From the NCBI GenBank assembly GCA_009602735.1, contig WELA01012509.1, forward strand, positions 47,479 to 84,727: DNA of 37,249 nucleotides. The letters run 5' to 3'. Shown here piece after piece: positions 1-10,157 of the stretch. This DNA is from Mesotaenium endlicherianum (taxonomy: Eukaryota; Streptophyta; Zygnematophyceae; Zygnematales; Mesotaeniaceae). Each line of letters begins with the position of its first letter. The stretch's first letter is position 1. The position numbers and the translations under genes are program-made. The notes beneath the pieces are model-generated. The model had not been told where the DNA came from. It ran no database searches and saw only the letters and a program-made list of their open reading frames with translations.

Positions 1-373
1 CTCTCCCTCCCTCCCTCCCTCTCTTCCTGCCCCCCCTGAGGAAAGCCCTGGCGTGTCTCTGCCTGGGTGGTCTGACTGAAGCTGGTCGTCGTTGGTCCTA
101 GACTGTAGCTGGTTTGCTGCCGGGTTTGTGTTCTGGAGGTAGAGCACAGCGTAACTGACAACACGGCTGCTGCTGTCCAACTTATGCATCCCTGTTCCCT
201 CGCGCTCAAGATGTATGGATGTACACCAAGTAAGGCACATGGGGAAGGGGAGTAGCTGCAGCTGCAGCTGGCCAACAGTGTGCTCTCAACAGCGGGTGGC
301 GCGTCCAGCCGCTTGACCCAGCAGGGAAGGTGGAGGAGGGGGGGGGGGCGGTCGGCTCTGTGTTGGTCTTCAG

Positions 374-1003
374 GTGGGAGGTCGCACGTCGGTGCCAAAC
401 GAGATCCTGTACCGCTTTGTGTTCCCGGAGAGGCCGGGAGCCCTGGCCAAGTTCCTGCACATGCTGAGCCCGCGCTGGAACATCACGCTCTTCCACTACC
501 GCTCGCAGGTGGGCCTCTGCTTCCCCTGTGTGTGAGACAGCAATACAGTGGCGAGTGTGCATCTGGTGGTGGTGGCGGTGCTCTGCATGGCCTTTACTGG
601 CGCTGTGGCGTTATACAGTGCTTGCTCCCCCTGTGCTGTCTGCGAAAGTGAGATGCGTGCAGGCCTAGTGTTGGGAGTGTTGAGGCTGTGGTGCAAAAAT
701 GCGAATTCACTTTGTTGGTGCTTTCTTTTGTCGTCATCATTCGTAGAAAAGGTGATCAAGGAGAGGACGTGGATGTGATTTGCAGTCTTGGATCAGAGTT
801 GTCTGTCCCAGTAGGTGACGCTCGGGCTTGCTGTTGTTACAATTTCGGATGCTCTATGGCAGGGAGAGATGGGAGCCAATGTGCTGGTGGGGCTGCAAGT
901 GCTTCCGGAGGAGGAGGACGAGTTCAGGGCCAGGGCAGACGAGCTGGGCTACCAGTACCAGGATGAGCGCACAAATGACGCGTTCCTGATGTTCATGCGC
1001 TGA
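374..1003 (+). CDS. Threonine deaminase, C-terminal two exons (5' part outside window)
   Basis: Biosynthetic threonine deaminase (threonine dehydratase, first committed step of isoleucine synthesis, plastidial in plants). Two exons are visible: 374-508 (45 codons) and 863-1003 (46 codons plus TGA). Both are phase 0 and are joined by a gt...ag intron at 509-862. They encode the end of the C-terminal ACT-like regulatory domain, including [20 protein letters not shown], then [16 protein letters not shown] and a final [19 protein letters not shown]. This follows the family pattern ERPGAL-x-KFL, SPRWNI-x-LFHYR, GANVLVG. The PLP-binding catalytic domain must lie upstream. The domain is the site of isoleucine feedback in characterised enzymes. 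No further exon was seen in 1-373. Confidence 0.93.
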
Positions 1004-1011
1004 GCACATTG

Positions 1012-1021
1012 TGTAAATAAA
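1012..1021 (+). promoter_or_regulatory. Candidate polyadenylation signals of the threonine deaminase gene
   Basis: AATAAA lies at 1016-1021 and overlaps TGTAA at 1012-1016, about 10 bases after the stop codon. AATAAA is the general eukaryotic signal and TGTAA the one favoured in chlorophyte algae. So short a distance from the stop is unusual, so the true cleavage signal may lie further on. Confidence 0.4.
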
Positions 1022-3317
1022 TTATGAGCCCAATAAGGTTCTAACGCGCTGCCAAAGCTGCAAACTTTGGGAGTAGTCCTCTGCGGAAGACATACTATGC
1101 ATGTCCTGTACGAGTCGTCTTGTTGTTCAGCTTGTGTGGTGGAGTACCTGTAGGCATGAATCTGTACTGACCATTAGATGAGTTAATTACGTACTAGTGG
1201 AGGCTTCAGTGTGTCCCTTGTCTAGAATTTTGGCTTGGGGCTTAAATCTGCCAGCTTTCAGGGTTTTAGAAGAAGGGTTGCACGTCAGCGTCATCAGCAT
1301 TCAGCGGCAGGCACCTACTTCAACACTTATAACGCCTTTAGCACCACAAGGTCACGTCGCTCCTGAGTGCTCCCATTCAAATGTGCCTGGGGTTGCAACG
1401 ATCAACGTGCAGCAGATGTGCGCTGGGGCTGGTGCCGACTGACTCTACATGTAAAGCACACACCATCGGATGCAACAACCAAGGCTCTTCAGGCGCTGTG
1501 GAAGCACACACCACTTTCTAGCAGCCTTCTTGTAGGACTTTCAAATGTCGTCTGCGCTTGTGCTGGGGTCGATCCCCAGAACTGCAAAGTGGGGAAATGA
1601 CAGTCATTAACGGGACACCAATGCACCCAATGCAGGCCCGGTTGCCGCTAACATGAAACGTGAGCCGCAAAAATAGGCAGTACGATATGACCGTGCAGCA
1701 CATGGCAGTAAAGAAGCACCCCAGAACGTGGCAAGTACCTTTGTAGGGGTCATTGCCCCTTGCAGACGAGGACAAAGAGAGGCACAAGGAGATAAGCAGA
1801 GAGAGACTCGGTCCTCGGCTGAAGGCAAACGCATTCCTCATGTCTGCTGCTTCTAAACTGCAGTGATGTCCCATACCAGATTAATTGCACAAATAAGTTG
1901 CAGGCGGGATGTGTCCTAACTCTTTGAAGGACCAAGCATCTCAAAAAAGGCTGAACAAGGTCTATGCACATCGGCATGTAAGAACGTCCCTTCGGTTGAC
2001 TATTCTGGCTAGGAAAGAAGCTGCGTTTCTATTGCCAAATTTCCACAAATTTCAGTCAGATCATTGAGAGAATGGTGGAAACTTGGTACTTAAGTGTCTC
2101 TTTCCTGCAGTCGGCAGTCGTACAAGCGAAAGGTCGATGCTTTGTGTCTACAGACAGTGACAGGCAGTCCAATGTGGCGCGTCGCTGTGTGACCTAATAT
2201 GTCCAGTAACCATTTCGTTTTTTTGTAGCACAGATCCTCTGAGTATACATCAGCCACGTTGTGGTCATTCGTGCTCTGTTTCAGGGTGACAAGAGCTTTA
2301 CCCTGTTGGGTGATTTTTTACATCAGTACATTTATTTGTTGGACAGATGCATATGCATTTCAAGTAAAGAGCTAAGTCGGATGCCGTGGCAGACTACGAC
2401 TACCCGCTCTGCCAGCTCTTTGATTGGTGTTCAGAGATACATGTAAGCTGTTGCTTATGCATTGGCGGGATTATGCCGCCAAAGCGTTACCTGAGGATCA
2501 AAACAGGTAAGCATGTAGATGCAATGACCTGCCGGATGCATAATATCTAACCTAGGCTACCCGTTGCCAGCGACCTGGCATGAGTTGCCTAGGAACAACA
2601 TCCAGGAATTCATGTACAAGTAAAGTGCACAAGCAGGGCCCTTGCTGCAGCAGTCTAGATGATGGAGAGCGGACAGGAGTGCACGTACAAGGCAAAGGCA
2701 GCTGGGCTGGAAAATGTCCAAGATACTTTTGGCAAGGAGCATTTGTTTGCATGCATGCACATGAGCACAAGGCAGCCTCACGCAGGCTACTGCTGCACGA
2801 GCAAGTACATATCATAGTACACAGTCAGAAAAGGTGCCGACCACTATACAGATGAGGTTTTGTAAGTGCACACAATAGATTTGAACACAAACCAGCTGTC
2901 TGCAAGTGCTATTTACACCAATAAATAATGTATTTTCGAAATCTCCTACGGCCTGAGATGTCTAAGACAACCTCAGCATGTAATTATGAATCACTGGAGG
3001 AGTAATACAGCTTCAGGAAGACGAGGTGTGCATCTGCACTACTGTTATTATGTACACCTAGATAAATATATATGATATCATCATTATGCATGACGAGCAA
3101 CACTTAGACCCCCCCAAAATCTGGCCACTCCCAGGACTATGAGACGGAGGCTGCAACAGCTTACGGCCTCTTTAAAACTTTCTATATGGGAGGGGAGAAC
3201 TGCTGCATGTACTGTACAGACATGGATTGCAATCTAGCAGACACTGAGTGCCGCCATCTGCTCCGCAGCTTCAGCCACAGAGCAAAGCTGCACAACACAA
3301 ATCAAAATACGCTGCAG
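1022..3317. other. Gene-free stretch between threonine deaminase and the NAC-pseudokinase gene
   Basis: This interval lies between two convergent genes. Open frames are short and none resembles a known domain. It was searched on the minus strand for a U-box exon that might complete the kinase gene, and none was seen. It probably holds the 3' UTRs of both neighbours, with AT-rich patches near 2920-3080. Confidence 0.6.
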
Positions 3318-6300
3318 TCAGTGGTAAGAGCTGCAGCATCCGCCTGGCACACAGAAGTGGCAGCAGAGCAACAAACTCTTCGGAACGCATGGGCAGTGGC
3401 ATAAAGGGCGCAGCAGGGTAGGGGCAACCAAAACAGAAGAGGTGGCAAACACTCGGGCACAGAAGGCCTGGCGCACCTTGTCAAGGGCGGGCAGGACGAT
3501 GGCGGCCAGGTCCGGGCGCAGAGAGCGCCGCATGTCAGTGCACTTGAGCGCCAGGCTGGCCAGCGCCCGGGCCTCCGGGGGGGGCCAGGCGCCGGCCGTG
3601 GGGTCCAGCACCTTGTCGAGCTCGTCCTTCTCCACAGCCTGGCTCACGGTGCTGAGCGCGCCCGTCGCGTGGCGGCCCGTGAGGAGCTGCACCATGACGA
3701 CGCCGAGCGCGTACACGTCGGACGCCGGCACGAGCTCGTCGGTGCGCGGGAACTCGGGGTCCAGGTACACCACGTCCTGCACGGGAGTCTTGCCGGGCTT
3801 GAAGGCCGGCGAGAGCGCCGCAAGGCCCACGCGCGCGAGCTTGGTGACAAAGCGGCGGCCCCCGCTGAGGCTCAGGGAGGCGCCCGAGGCGGCGCCGGCG
3901 CCGGCGCTGGTGCCATTGCGCCGCGAGAGGCTCTCCTCGCACATGGGCCACCAGTCGGGCCCGCCCTGCGAGCCCCCGCTGCGCGCCAGCGTGGCTGCGT
4001 CCCACATGAGCAGGATGTTGGCCGGGCGCAGGTCACGGTGGAGCATGCGCGGCTGCTGCGTGTGCAGGAACCGCAGCGCCGACGCCACCTCCGCCACGAT
4101 GCGCACGCGTGAGTGCCACGGCAGCGCGTGCGCGTGCGCCTGGGCCGCCTCCAACGACGCTCCCGTGCCGCCGTTGCCGCCGCCGCGCCGGGCGAAGTAG
4201 TCCTCCAGGCTGTGCGCCGGCAACTGCTCGTACACAAGCGCCGCGCTGTCAGGGCAGCAGCCCAGAAGGGACACCACGTTGGGGTGGCGGATGGGGGCCA
4301 CGCGCTCCACCAGGTTGTGGAAGGCCGCCTCACGCACCGTCCTCCGTGAGCCCAGCACCTCCACCGTCACGCCCTGGGTCTCCATGGTGCCCGTGTACAC
4401 GCCGCAGGCGTCGCCGTCTGCCAGCTGGCAACCCACGGCGTCCTCCAGCTCCGCCTTGCTGTACACTCTGCAGTGGTACTCGAAGCGCTCGACGGCTGCT
4501 ACTAGTGCTGCCTCCTTGCTGCTACTTCTGAGGGCTCCACCTCCTCCTCCCTTCTCAAGCTCGGCCTCCTTGGAGGGGTCCGACACAAAGTCCTGCTCCT
4601 CGTCCTCATCCTCCTCCGGAATGGAGGTGCAGGCGCTGAGCAGCGCCAGGAGGCCTTTGCGCAGGTGCACGCTGTCCTCTGCGGTGCCCTCCAGCTCCAG
4701 CTCGCCCATCCGTCGCATTCGCTGGTGCGACGCGACGCCGGCCTCCTTGCCGTCCTTGGCCTTGCCGTCCTCCATGGCAGCCAGCTTCGCCAGCTCAATC
4801 TCCATCACGGCCTTGCTGAAGTCTACGCCCACCGCCTGGAACACCTGGATAAAGTTGCTGTACACCATGCTTGTGGGCTCAATCGTCGGTAGCGCCCTCT
4901 TCGAGTCGCACAGCGCCAGCAGCGCCGCCTTGAGCGTGCTGATGGCCTCCAGCCCGGCCTCCTGGTCGTAGTACGCCTGCTTCTGCTGCTGCTGCTGCTG
5001 CAGCAGCAGCCACGCCTTCTCCTTCAGGGCCCCCACAGACTCCTCCGCCGCCGCTGTCAGCGGGGCCGCTGGCGGTAACGGCGACTTCGCATCTGCCACC
5101 TCCGCCTCCTTCTTGGCATCCGCCAGGGCCTCGTTCAGCCTGTTCACGGCCGACACAAGCACGCTGGGGGGGCGGAGCTCCACGCCCTCCAGCGCGGCCT
5201 TGAGGTGCACGAGCCGCGCGCGGCTGTCGACCGGCAGGCCCTTGGCCAGCACATTGGGGAGCAGCGCCACCGTGTGCGTCAGCCTCCTGACGACCTCGTT
5301 GGCGCAGGCTGCCCGGCTGGCACTGCCCATGGCCCACAGGAGGCGCGAGGGGGCACTTGCATCGAGCGCGGCGCCCAGGCCCGCCTCCGCGCCGCGGATG
5401 ACCTCGCGCAGCGACTCCAGCCACAGCTGGGCGGCGGGCTCGTCCAGAGCGGCCCTGCTGACAATGGCGGCCGCGATGCCCGCCACCTGGCGGAGGTGCA
5501 GCGCCAGCGTCTCGATGATCTCGCACGTGGCGCCCTTGGCCTCCATGCGCAGCAGGGCCGCCTGAAGCTCGCCCAGCACCAGCGATGCGAGCGCCCCAAA
5601 AGGGGGGTACCCTCCAGGGGCTGCAGCTGCCATCTCTGCCGCCGCATCCTCCTCTTCCTCCTGCTCCTCGTCTTCGTCGCTTGGAAGAAAGTCCTCGCTG
5701 TCGGCATCGAGGTCCTGCTCCGCGGGTGGCAGCTTGGCACTGTCCTCGTCCTCGTCGTCCAGCGACGCCTCCAGCCAGTACTTGTCGGAGAGGGGCTGCG
5801 TGCCGGTGGGAGGGAGGAGGTCGCCCTCCAGGAAGGCGTGCTTGCGGGTGCCCGCCACCAGCTTGGACACAAAGAAGTCCTCGAGCAAGCGACCGGCAGC
5901 AGACGTGGGGTTGGGCAGCGCAGAGAGCCAGCTGGGCAGCAGCTCGTGCTGGGGGGAGGCGGGCCCTCCCAGCTTGCTGTGCGTGGAGCCGGAGCCCTCA
6001 CTGGAGCTGCGCTGGTGGGCCCTCCCGTGGAGCCGAGCAGACTTCCTTGCTGCTGCGAGGCGGGAGGCCTGGCTGGCGCTGCCACTAATGCTGCCGCTGC
6101 TGTTGCTGCTGCTACTCTTCTTCTTGGGCTTCCCAGGGTGCACAGACTTGAGCCAGTCTGCAAGGTCCAGGCCCACCAGGGGCTTTGCACTCACTGTTGG
6201 CAGCAGCAGCAACGGCTTCTGCTGGGCGGCAGCCGCTGTGGCCGCGCTGCTGCTGCTGGTGGTGCCCTCGGAGCCAGCCACCGAGTCCGTCTCTGCATTC

Positions 6301-9300
6301 ACTACAGTCGTAAGGGCTGCCGTGGCGGAGGCCGGAGCAAAAGAAGGGCCAGGCTGATGAGCAGTCGCGGCACCCGGGGCTGGGCGGCTCCCTTGGCTTT
6401 CCTGGCTCTGGGCGTCACTGTCGCTGCTGCCGGCGCTGGGACTGGTCTGGCTCTGGCCGCCAGCAGGCGCTCTGTCCTGACTGGAGGAGGATGCATTGCC
6501 AGGGGCGCTCGCAGAGGTCAAGGCGGCGGTGGCTCCAGCAGCAACCTGGCAAGAGAACTGGTGACTACCGCCAGGAGAGCCACTGAAACCACCATGGCTG
6601 TGACCCCCTGCTCCCCCTCCCCCTCCCCCTCCACCGCCGTAATTGCTGCCTCCGCCAGAGCTGCCGAACGTGTCTCCAAACGGAAAGTTGCCGCCACCGC
6701 CCCCGCCCCCGCTGCCACCTCTGCTGTTGCCGTTGCTGCCGCGTGGGCTGCCGTTGCCGCTCCCGCTCCCCCCACCGGGACCCCCGGACTGGGCATGCGC
6801 ACGGGCGGCCCCGTCCTGCTGCTCCTCAAACGTCATGGGGCCCTCGCGCATAACCTTGCAGATAACCCACACGGGGCTGCCATTGCGCCGGTCCTCAAAC
6901 ATGTCCTGGTCGCTCTTCAGGGTGTACTCGTACATCTTCCACTTCTCCTTCTCGCCCGCGGGGCCCTCGCGCGCGCCGGGGGCCTTGTAGCGGAACATGC
7001 GCCTCTCAGGCTTGCCCCCATAGCAGGGCACCAGGTCCTCAAAGGACGTCGGCTGGCAGCTCTCCTTCCAGCAGGGCGGCTTTGCGTCCCCTGGCGCCAC
7101 GTCAGCCTCGCGTCGTCGGCGCCTTTCGTTGGGCCTCCACTCCGGCCGCACAAAGAAGTAGCCCACTTGGCCCTTGCCATCTGGCGCCATGTCAAGGCCT
7201 GCCAAGGGGGGGGCACACAATGCTCCGAGATCAGGACTTTCAGCCACGCCCAACTCCCAGGAGAGGTAGAAGTGGACTGGTCCACTGTAAACATTGGCAG
7301 GCTCATTGCTTGCTGGGTGTAGAGCAAGTTGAAAATAAGAAGGCCCGCTGGCCTGCCTGGAAAGGAGTGCAGGCACGGACGAAGATCAGCAATGACTGCA
7401 ATACATGGAGGCACAGTGTGACGACCTCCGTCACGTCAATAACGTCCACACGTTGGGCATCACAGGCCGTACAGGACTCAGTCTCTCCTTGGACTACGCG
7501 CATGCAGAGGGCAAGCAGACGAGCTCGAGCGCACCCACCTGGGAGGTGCCAGGGCCGGGAGAAGTGGAGGAGCTCCACCTCCGGGATGAGGCCGTCCGAG
7601 TCCTCGATGCCGCGCAGGCGCCGCACGAGGAAGCGGTCGAGGCCCACGTCCTGCTGCTTGCCGCACAGCTTCATGAAGAGGTACTCAAACACCTCGTAGT
7701 CCGTCGGCGCAAAGCGGATGCCCTTTGGAATGGGAGCCTGCACACAGTTCAGCCCTGCTTGATCAGGCCAGGGTGAGGGTGATGCAGCTCTGCTGGCGAG
7801 GCTGGCCAAGAGCATCCAGAGCTCATGAAGATGCTCTACGTACCTCACTGAGAAAGAGCCCTAAGAACGCACGCAGCCCCAGCTTCCACAAGAAGACTCT
7901 AGACTGCCTCAAAGGCACACATAGGGACACTGAAATAAGCATTTTGCAGTGGCAGGGCAACGATGCGGAAGGGACACTCATGGCAAGCACAGGGGTACAT
8001 TAAATTGCGACTGGACAGCCTGCAGCCAGCAGCAGCCTGGTATAAAAGGGAAGGATAGAGAGGGGGTACTCACCCTGTTGAAGGCCTCCCCCAGGTGGTT
8101 GAGGGCCTGAGAGAACGCGTGCTCGCCCACCATCTTCACGTTGGCCTCGTAGACCTTCAGCTGCTCCATGGCATGCTCACGCTCTGCCTGCACCTTCCCC
8201 AGAATATCCTGGTACTGCAAGAATGTGTTCCTGCATGGGGGCGCATTACACCAGACAATAGACATTAGGCGTGGCACCAGACCCCTGACAGAGAAGACCT
8301 CAGAGTGACTTCAACAGCGGGCAAATAAAAAGCATCGGCGAATGTCGCAGTGACAAAAACGTCGTCTACATGCATCAAGGAACACAAACACCTTCGACCT
8401 TAAGCCTGCAGTACCCCGGTGGCCCTTGAATGCAGCAGAATATTCAGAGAGAGTCAATTCCACAGTCTGACGACAATCAGCAGTGACTGTCAGGAGGCGA
8501 GAAGGCAGAAGAGCTGTACCTGAGGCTTTCGTTCTCCACTCTGAGACTACTAGTCTCCATGAGGGACTGCTGGAGGATCTTCTCTTGCCTTTGCAGAACA
8601 GACACCAAAGGGTTCTCAATCATGTTGTTGCTCGCCTGGGTCACCTGCAACACGGAGCAAACACTCTCGCTTAGCGCCATCGTGTTCCAACAATAAGGAC
8701 CAGATCTCGTCGTCAGATGCAACCCAGGCGAGGGTGAGAGAATTGGCAAGGCTATAAAGGTTATGTCACTCGAGCTCATCACGCTGTCAGCCTCGCGCTT
8801 CTGGTCAAGGTGCATGTCTCCTGCAGTACCTAGACGACACTTTGAAGCGTGCTTGACCACTATGACTACAACTGCTGAGAGCAGCAAATCCTGATTACGC
8901 CAAAAAGGTCATCAATTGGACCAGTGTCAAGCAAAATGCGGGGCCATAAAGAAGCGGGATCATGGAGAAGAGAACTATTACTGGGGGTAAAGAAGCATTG
9001 CGTAGACTGCAATACATACAACTCTAGGCCGGGGACTCCACTTACCAGTTGGTTAGCAGGACTTGGTTTCAGCCCGAAGTTTGTGGAGTCAAGGGCAAAG
9101 ACGTTGATAGGAGTCGAAGGAGAATGTGACCATGTTGTTTGTGTCCCTGAGGATGGGTGTCCAGCAGAAGAATCACTAATAGTAGTCCGATCATCTGACA
9201 GAATATCCATCTCACCTCCATACATCAAGGAGTCTAAGTCCCCAAACTCATTAACAGAAAACTCTTCCTGAAAGTTTTGATGCAACATAATGCCCTGAGC

Positions 9301-9324
9301 ATTAAACTTTGCCTGTTGCGTCAT
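3318..9324 (-). CDS. NAC-domain protein fused to a U-box-kinase-type pseudokinase
   Basis: Five exons on the minus strand: 9324-9046, 8644-8520, 8230-8074, 7737-7539 and 7198-3318, all with gt/ag borders and matching phases, giving 1546 aa. The start is the ATG at 9322-9324 (MTQQAKF). Order along the protein: acidic Ser-rich leader (1-93), coiled coil (about 100-187), NAC domain (about 190-369), Gly/Ser- and Ala-rich disordered region with a GKPKKK patch and Asp/Glu runs (about 375-780), helical region like the N-terminal bundle of plant U-box/ARM proteins (about 783-930), poly-Gln and further helices, then a kinase fold (about 1165-1494). The kinase keeps HRDLRPANILL but has Glu at the ATP-lysine position and RVG instead of DFG/DVG. 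No U-box follows. The fusion lies inside one 3.9 kb exon, so it does not depend on a predicted intron. Inferred role: nuclear regulator whose pseudokinase acts as a scaffold or sensor. Confidence 0.82.
3468..4473 (-). other. Pseudokinase domain, RLK/Pelle U-box-kinase type
   Basis: The segment follows the pattern of plant U-box kinases throughout: RHPNVVSLLGCCPDSAALVYE, SLEDYF, a LHRDLRPANILL catalytic loop, KLARVGLAALSP, VYLDPEF, SDVYALGVVMVQLLTGR, LDPTAGAWPPPEA, LALKC and RPDLAAIVLPALDKVR. The lysine of VAIK is Glu (VEVL, codon 4359-4361) and the metal-binding Asp of DFG/DVG is Arg (codon 3831-3833). The HRD Asp (codon 4032-4034) and the loop Asn remain. Loss of both ATP/Mg contacts predicts no or weak catalysis. 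Confidence 0.85.
5160..5605 (-). other. Helical-bundle region resembling plant PUB/MLKL N-terminal domains
   Basis: Residues about 783-930 form amphipathic helices with the spacing seen in the N-terminal bundle of plant ARM U-box proteins and plant MLKL-like proteins, for example WLESLREVIRGAEAGLG, then a helix with VVRRLTHTVALLPNVL and one with ARLVHLKAALEGVEL. In those families this bundle precedes ARM repeats or a kinase-like domain. The assignment rests on pattern only and needs a profile or structure comparison. Confidence 0.5.
6500..6830 (-). repeat. Glycine/serine-rich low-complexity coding tract
   Basis: The coding sequence directly after the NAC domain of the pseudokinase gene is almost only Gly, Ser and Asn, with runs of up to nine Gly. 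The two other NAC loci carry a comparable Gly/Ser tract at the same place, so it appears to be an ancestral linker of this family. Confidence 0.8.
6852..7737 (-). other. NAC domain of the pseudokinase gene (two exons)
   Basis: Exon 7737-7539 gives IPKGIRFAPTD (subdomain A, compare LPPGFRFHPTD) and ends at SRPWHLPG (subdomain B, compare EPWDLPG). The next exon gives VGYFFVRPEWR (compare WYFF), CWKESCQP (compare YWKATGKD), GGKPERRMFRY, EKEKWKMYEYTL (compare TNWVMHEYRL) and PVWVICKV (compare WVVCRVF). All five NAC subdomains are therefore recognisable, but the WKATG strand is diverged. The intron splits the Gly of LPG in phase 1, the same as in the other two loci. Confidence 0.9.
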
Positions 9325-9915
9325 TGTATTCCCTTTTCAGCATACACCATTCCAATGACTCCGATGCTCACCGGTTGCACTAGCCCTTGTATCAATTCTT
9401 TTACCAACCTTCGCACCAGCCCTCTGCAGCTTTGATGTTCGTGAAGCCTCCAGCAGCGAAGCAAGATAAAGGCCTCCTATGGAAACAGCGAACATACTAA
9501 TTCAGAAATTGAAAATTTAGAACTCTCAAGTTTCCTTAGTTTTCTTCACTGCTTGCAGCCATCATGACTGACACGTTGACAAGCTCGAATTGACCTGCAT
9601 GCAATGGCTGGGAGAGCATGCTCGCACGACCTCCAACCATCGAATCATGCTGCAAACTGCTGCAAACATGCAGGCTGGAAAGCTTCACCACTGGAGATTG
9701 CCTGAGGCAGCCCAGGATCTGCTGGAGTGACTCGAAGCATGCAGCCAAGCCTCTGACAGCAGCTTTCTCCAGCTCTCTCACAACAAATCGACAACATTGG
9801 ACATATTGGGACAGATGACGAATATGCCACCGACATTTTCATCATTCCGGTAACTGAGGGCAGTCGAGGCTGGTCGAGACAGGTCGAGACCAATTTCCAA
9901 AGGTGCATGGGTTGA

Positions 9916-10045
9916 TACTCGAGAGCGATTCGAGAGTCGAGAGTCCAGACTCCAGACTCCAGACTCGAGACTCGGGAGTCGGGAGTCGGGAGTCTGGACT
10001 CGACACTCGAAGTGGTCGACACTCGACAGTCGAGACTCGAGAGGC
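9916..10045. repeat. GAGTC/GACTC palindromic simple repeat
   Basis: The tract consists of short units built on GAGTC and its complement GACTC, with variants such as GAGTCCAGACTCCAGACTC and GGGAGTCGGGAGTC. Both orientations are interspersed, so either strand can fold into hairpins. It is non-coding, and open frames across it are by-products of the repeat. Confidence 0.85.
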
Positions 10046-10119
10046 AATTAAAGTCGAGGGAAGACGGCAGTCGAACACTGTAGCCCACTACTGTAGCCTT
10101 GAGCACGAGAGCACAACTC

Positions 10120-10157
10120 AAGGCCGGTCAAGCCCGGTCGAGCCCGATCGGGCCCAG
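10120..10157. repeat. CCCGGTCGAGCCC-type GC-rich repeat patch
   Basis: Three successive related units (GGCCGGTCAAGCCC, GGTCGAGCCC, GATCGGGCCC) form an imperfect, partly palindromic repeat just beyond the GAGTC tract. It resembles the GAGCCC-based repeat near 20749-20788. Confidence 0.6.

Noticed and set aside
1022..3317. A possible U-box exon downstream of the pseudokinase
   Set aside because: The minus-strand frames in this interval were checked for the U-box pattern (PxxFxCPIxxExMxDP) and none fits.
5205..7322. 705-codon open frame on the plus strand opposite the NAC-pseudokinase exon
   Set aside because: It is antisense to a well-supported coding exon, has no domain, and its length follows from GC-rich codon positions on the other strand.
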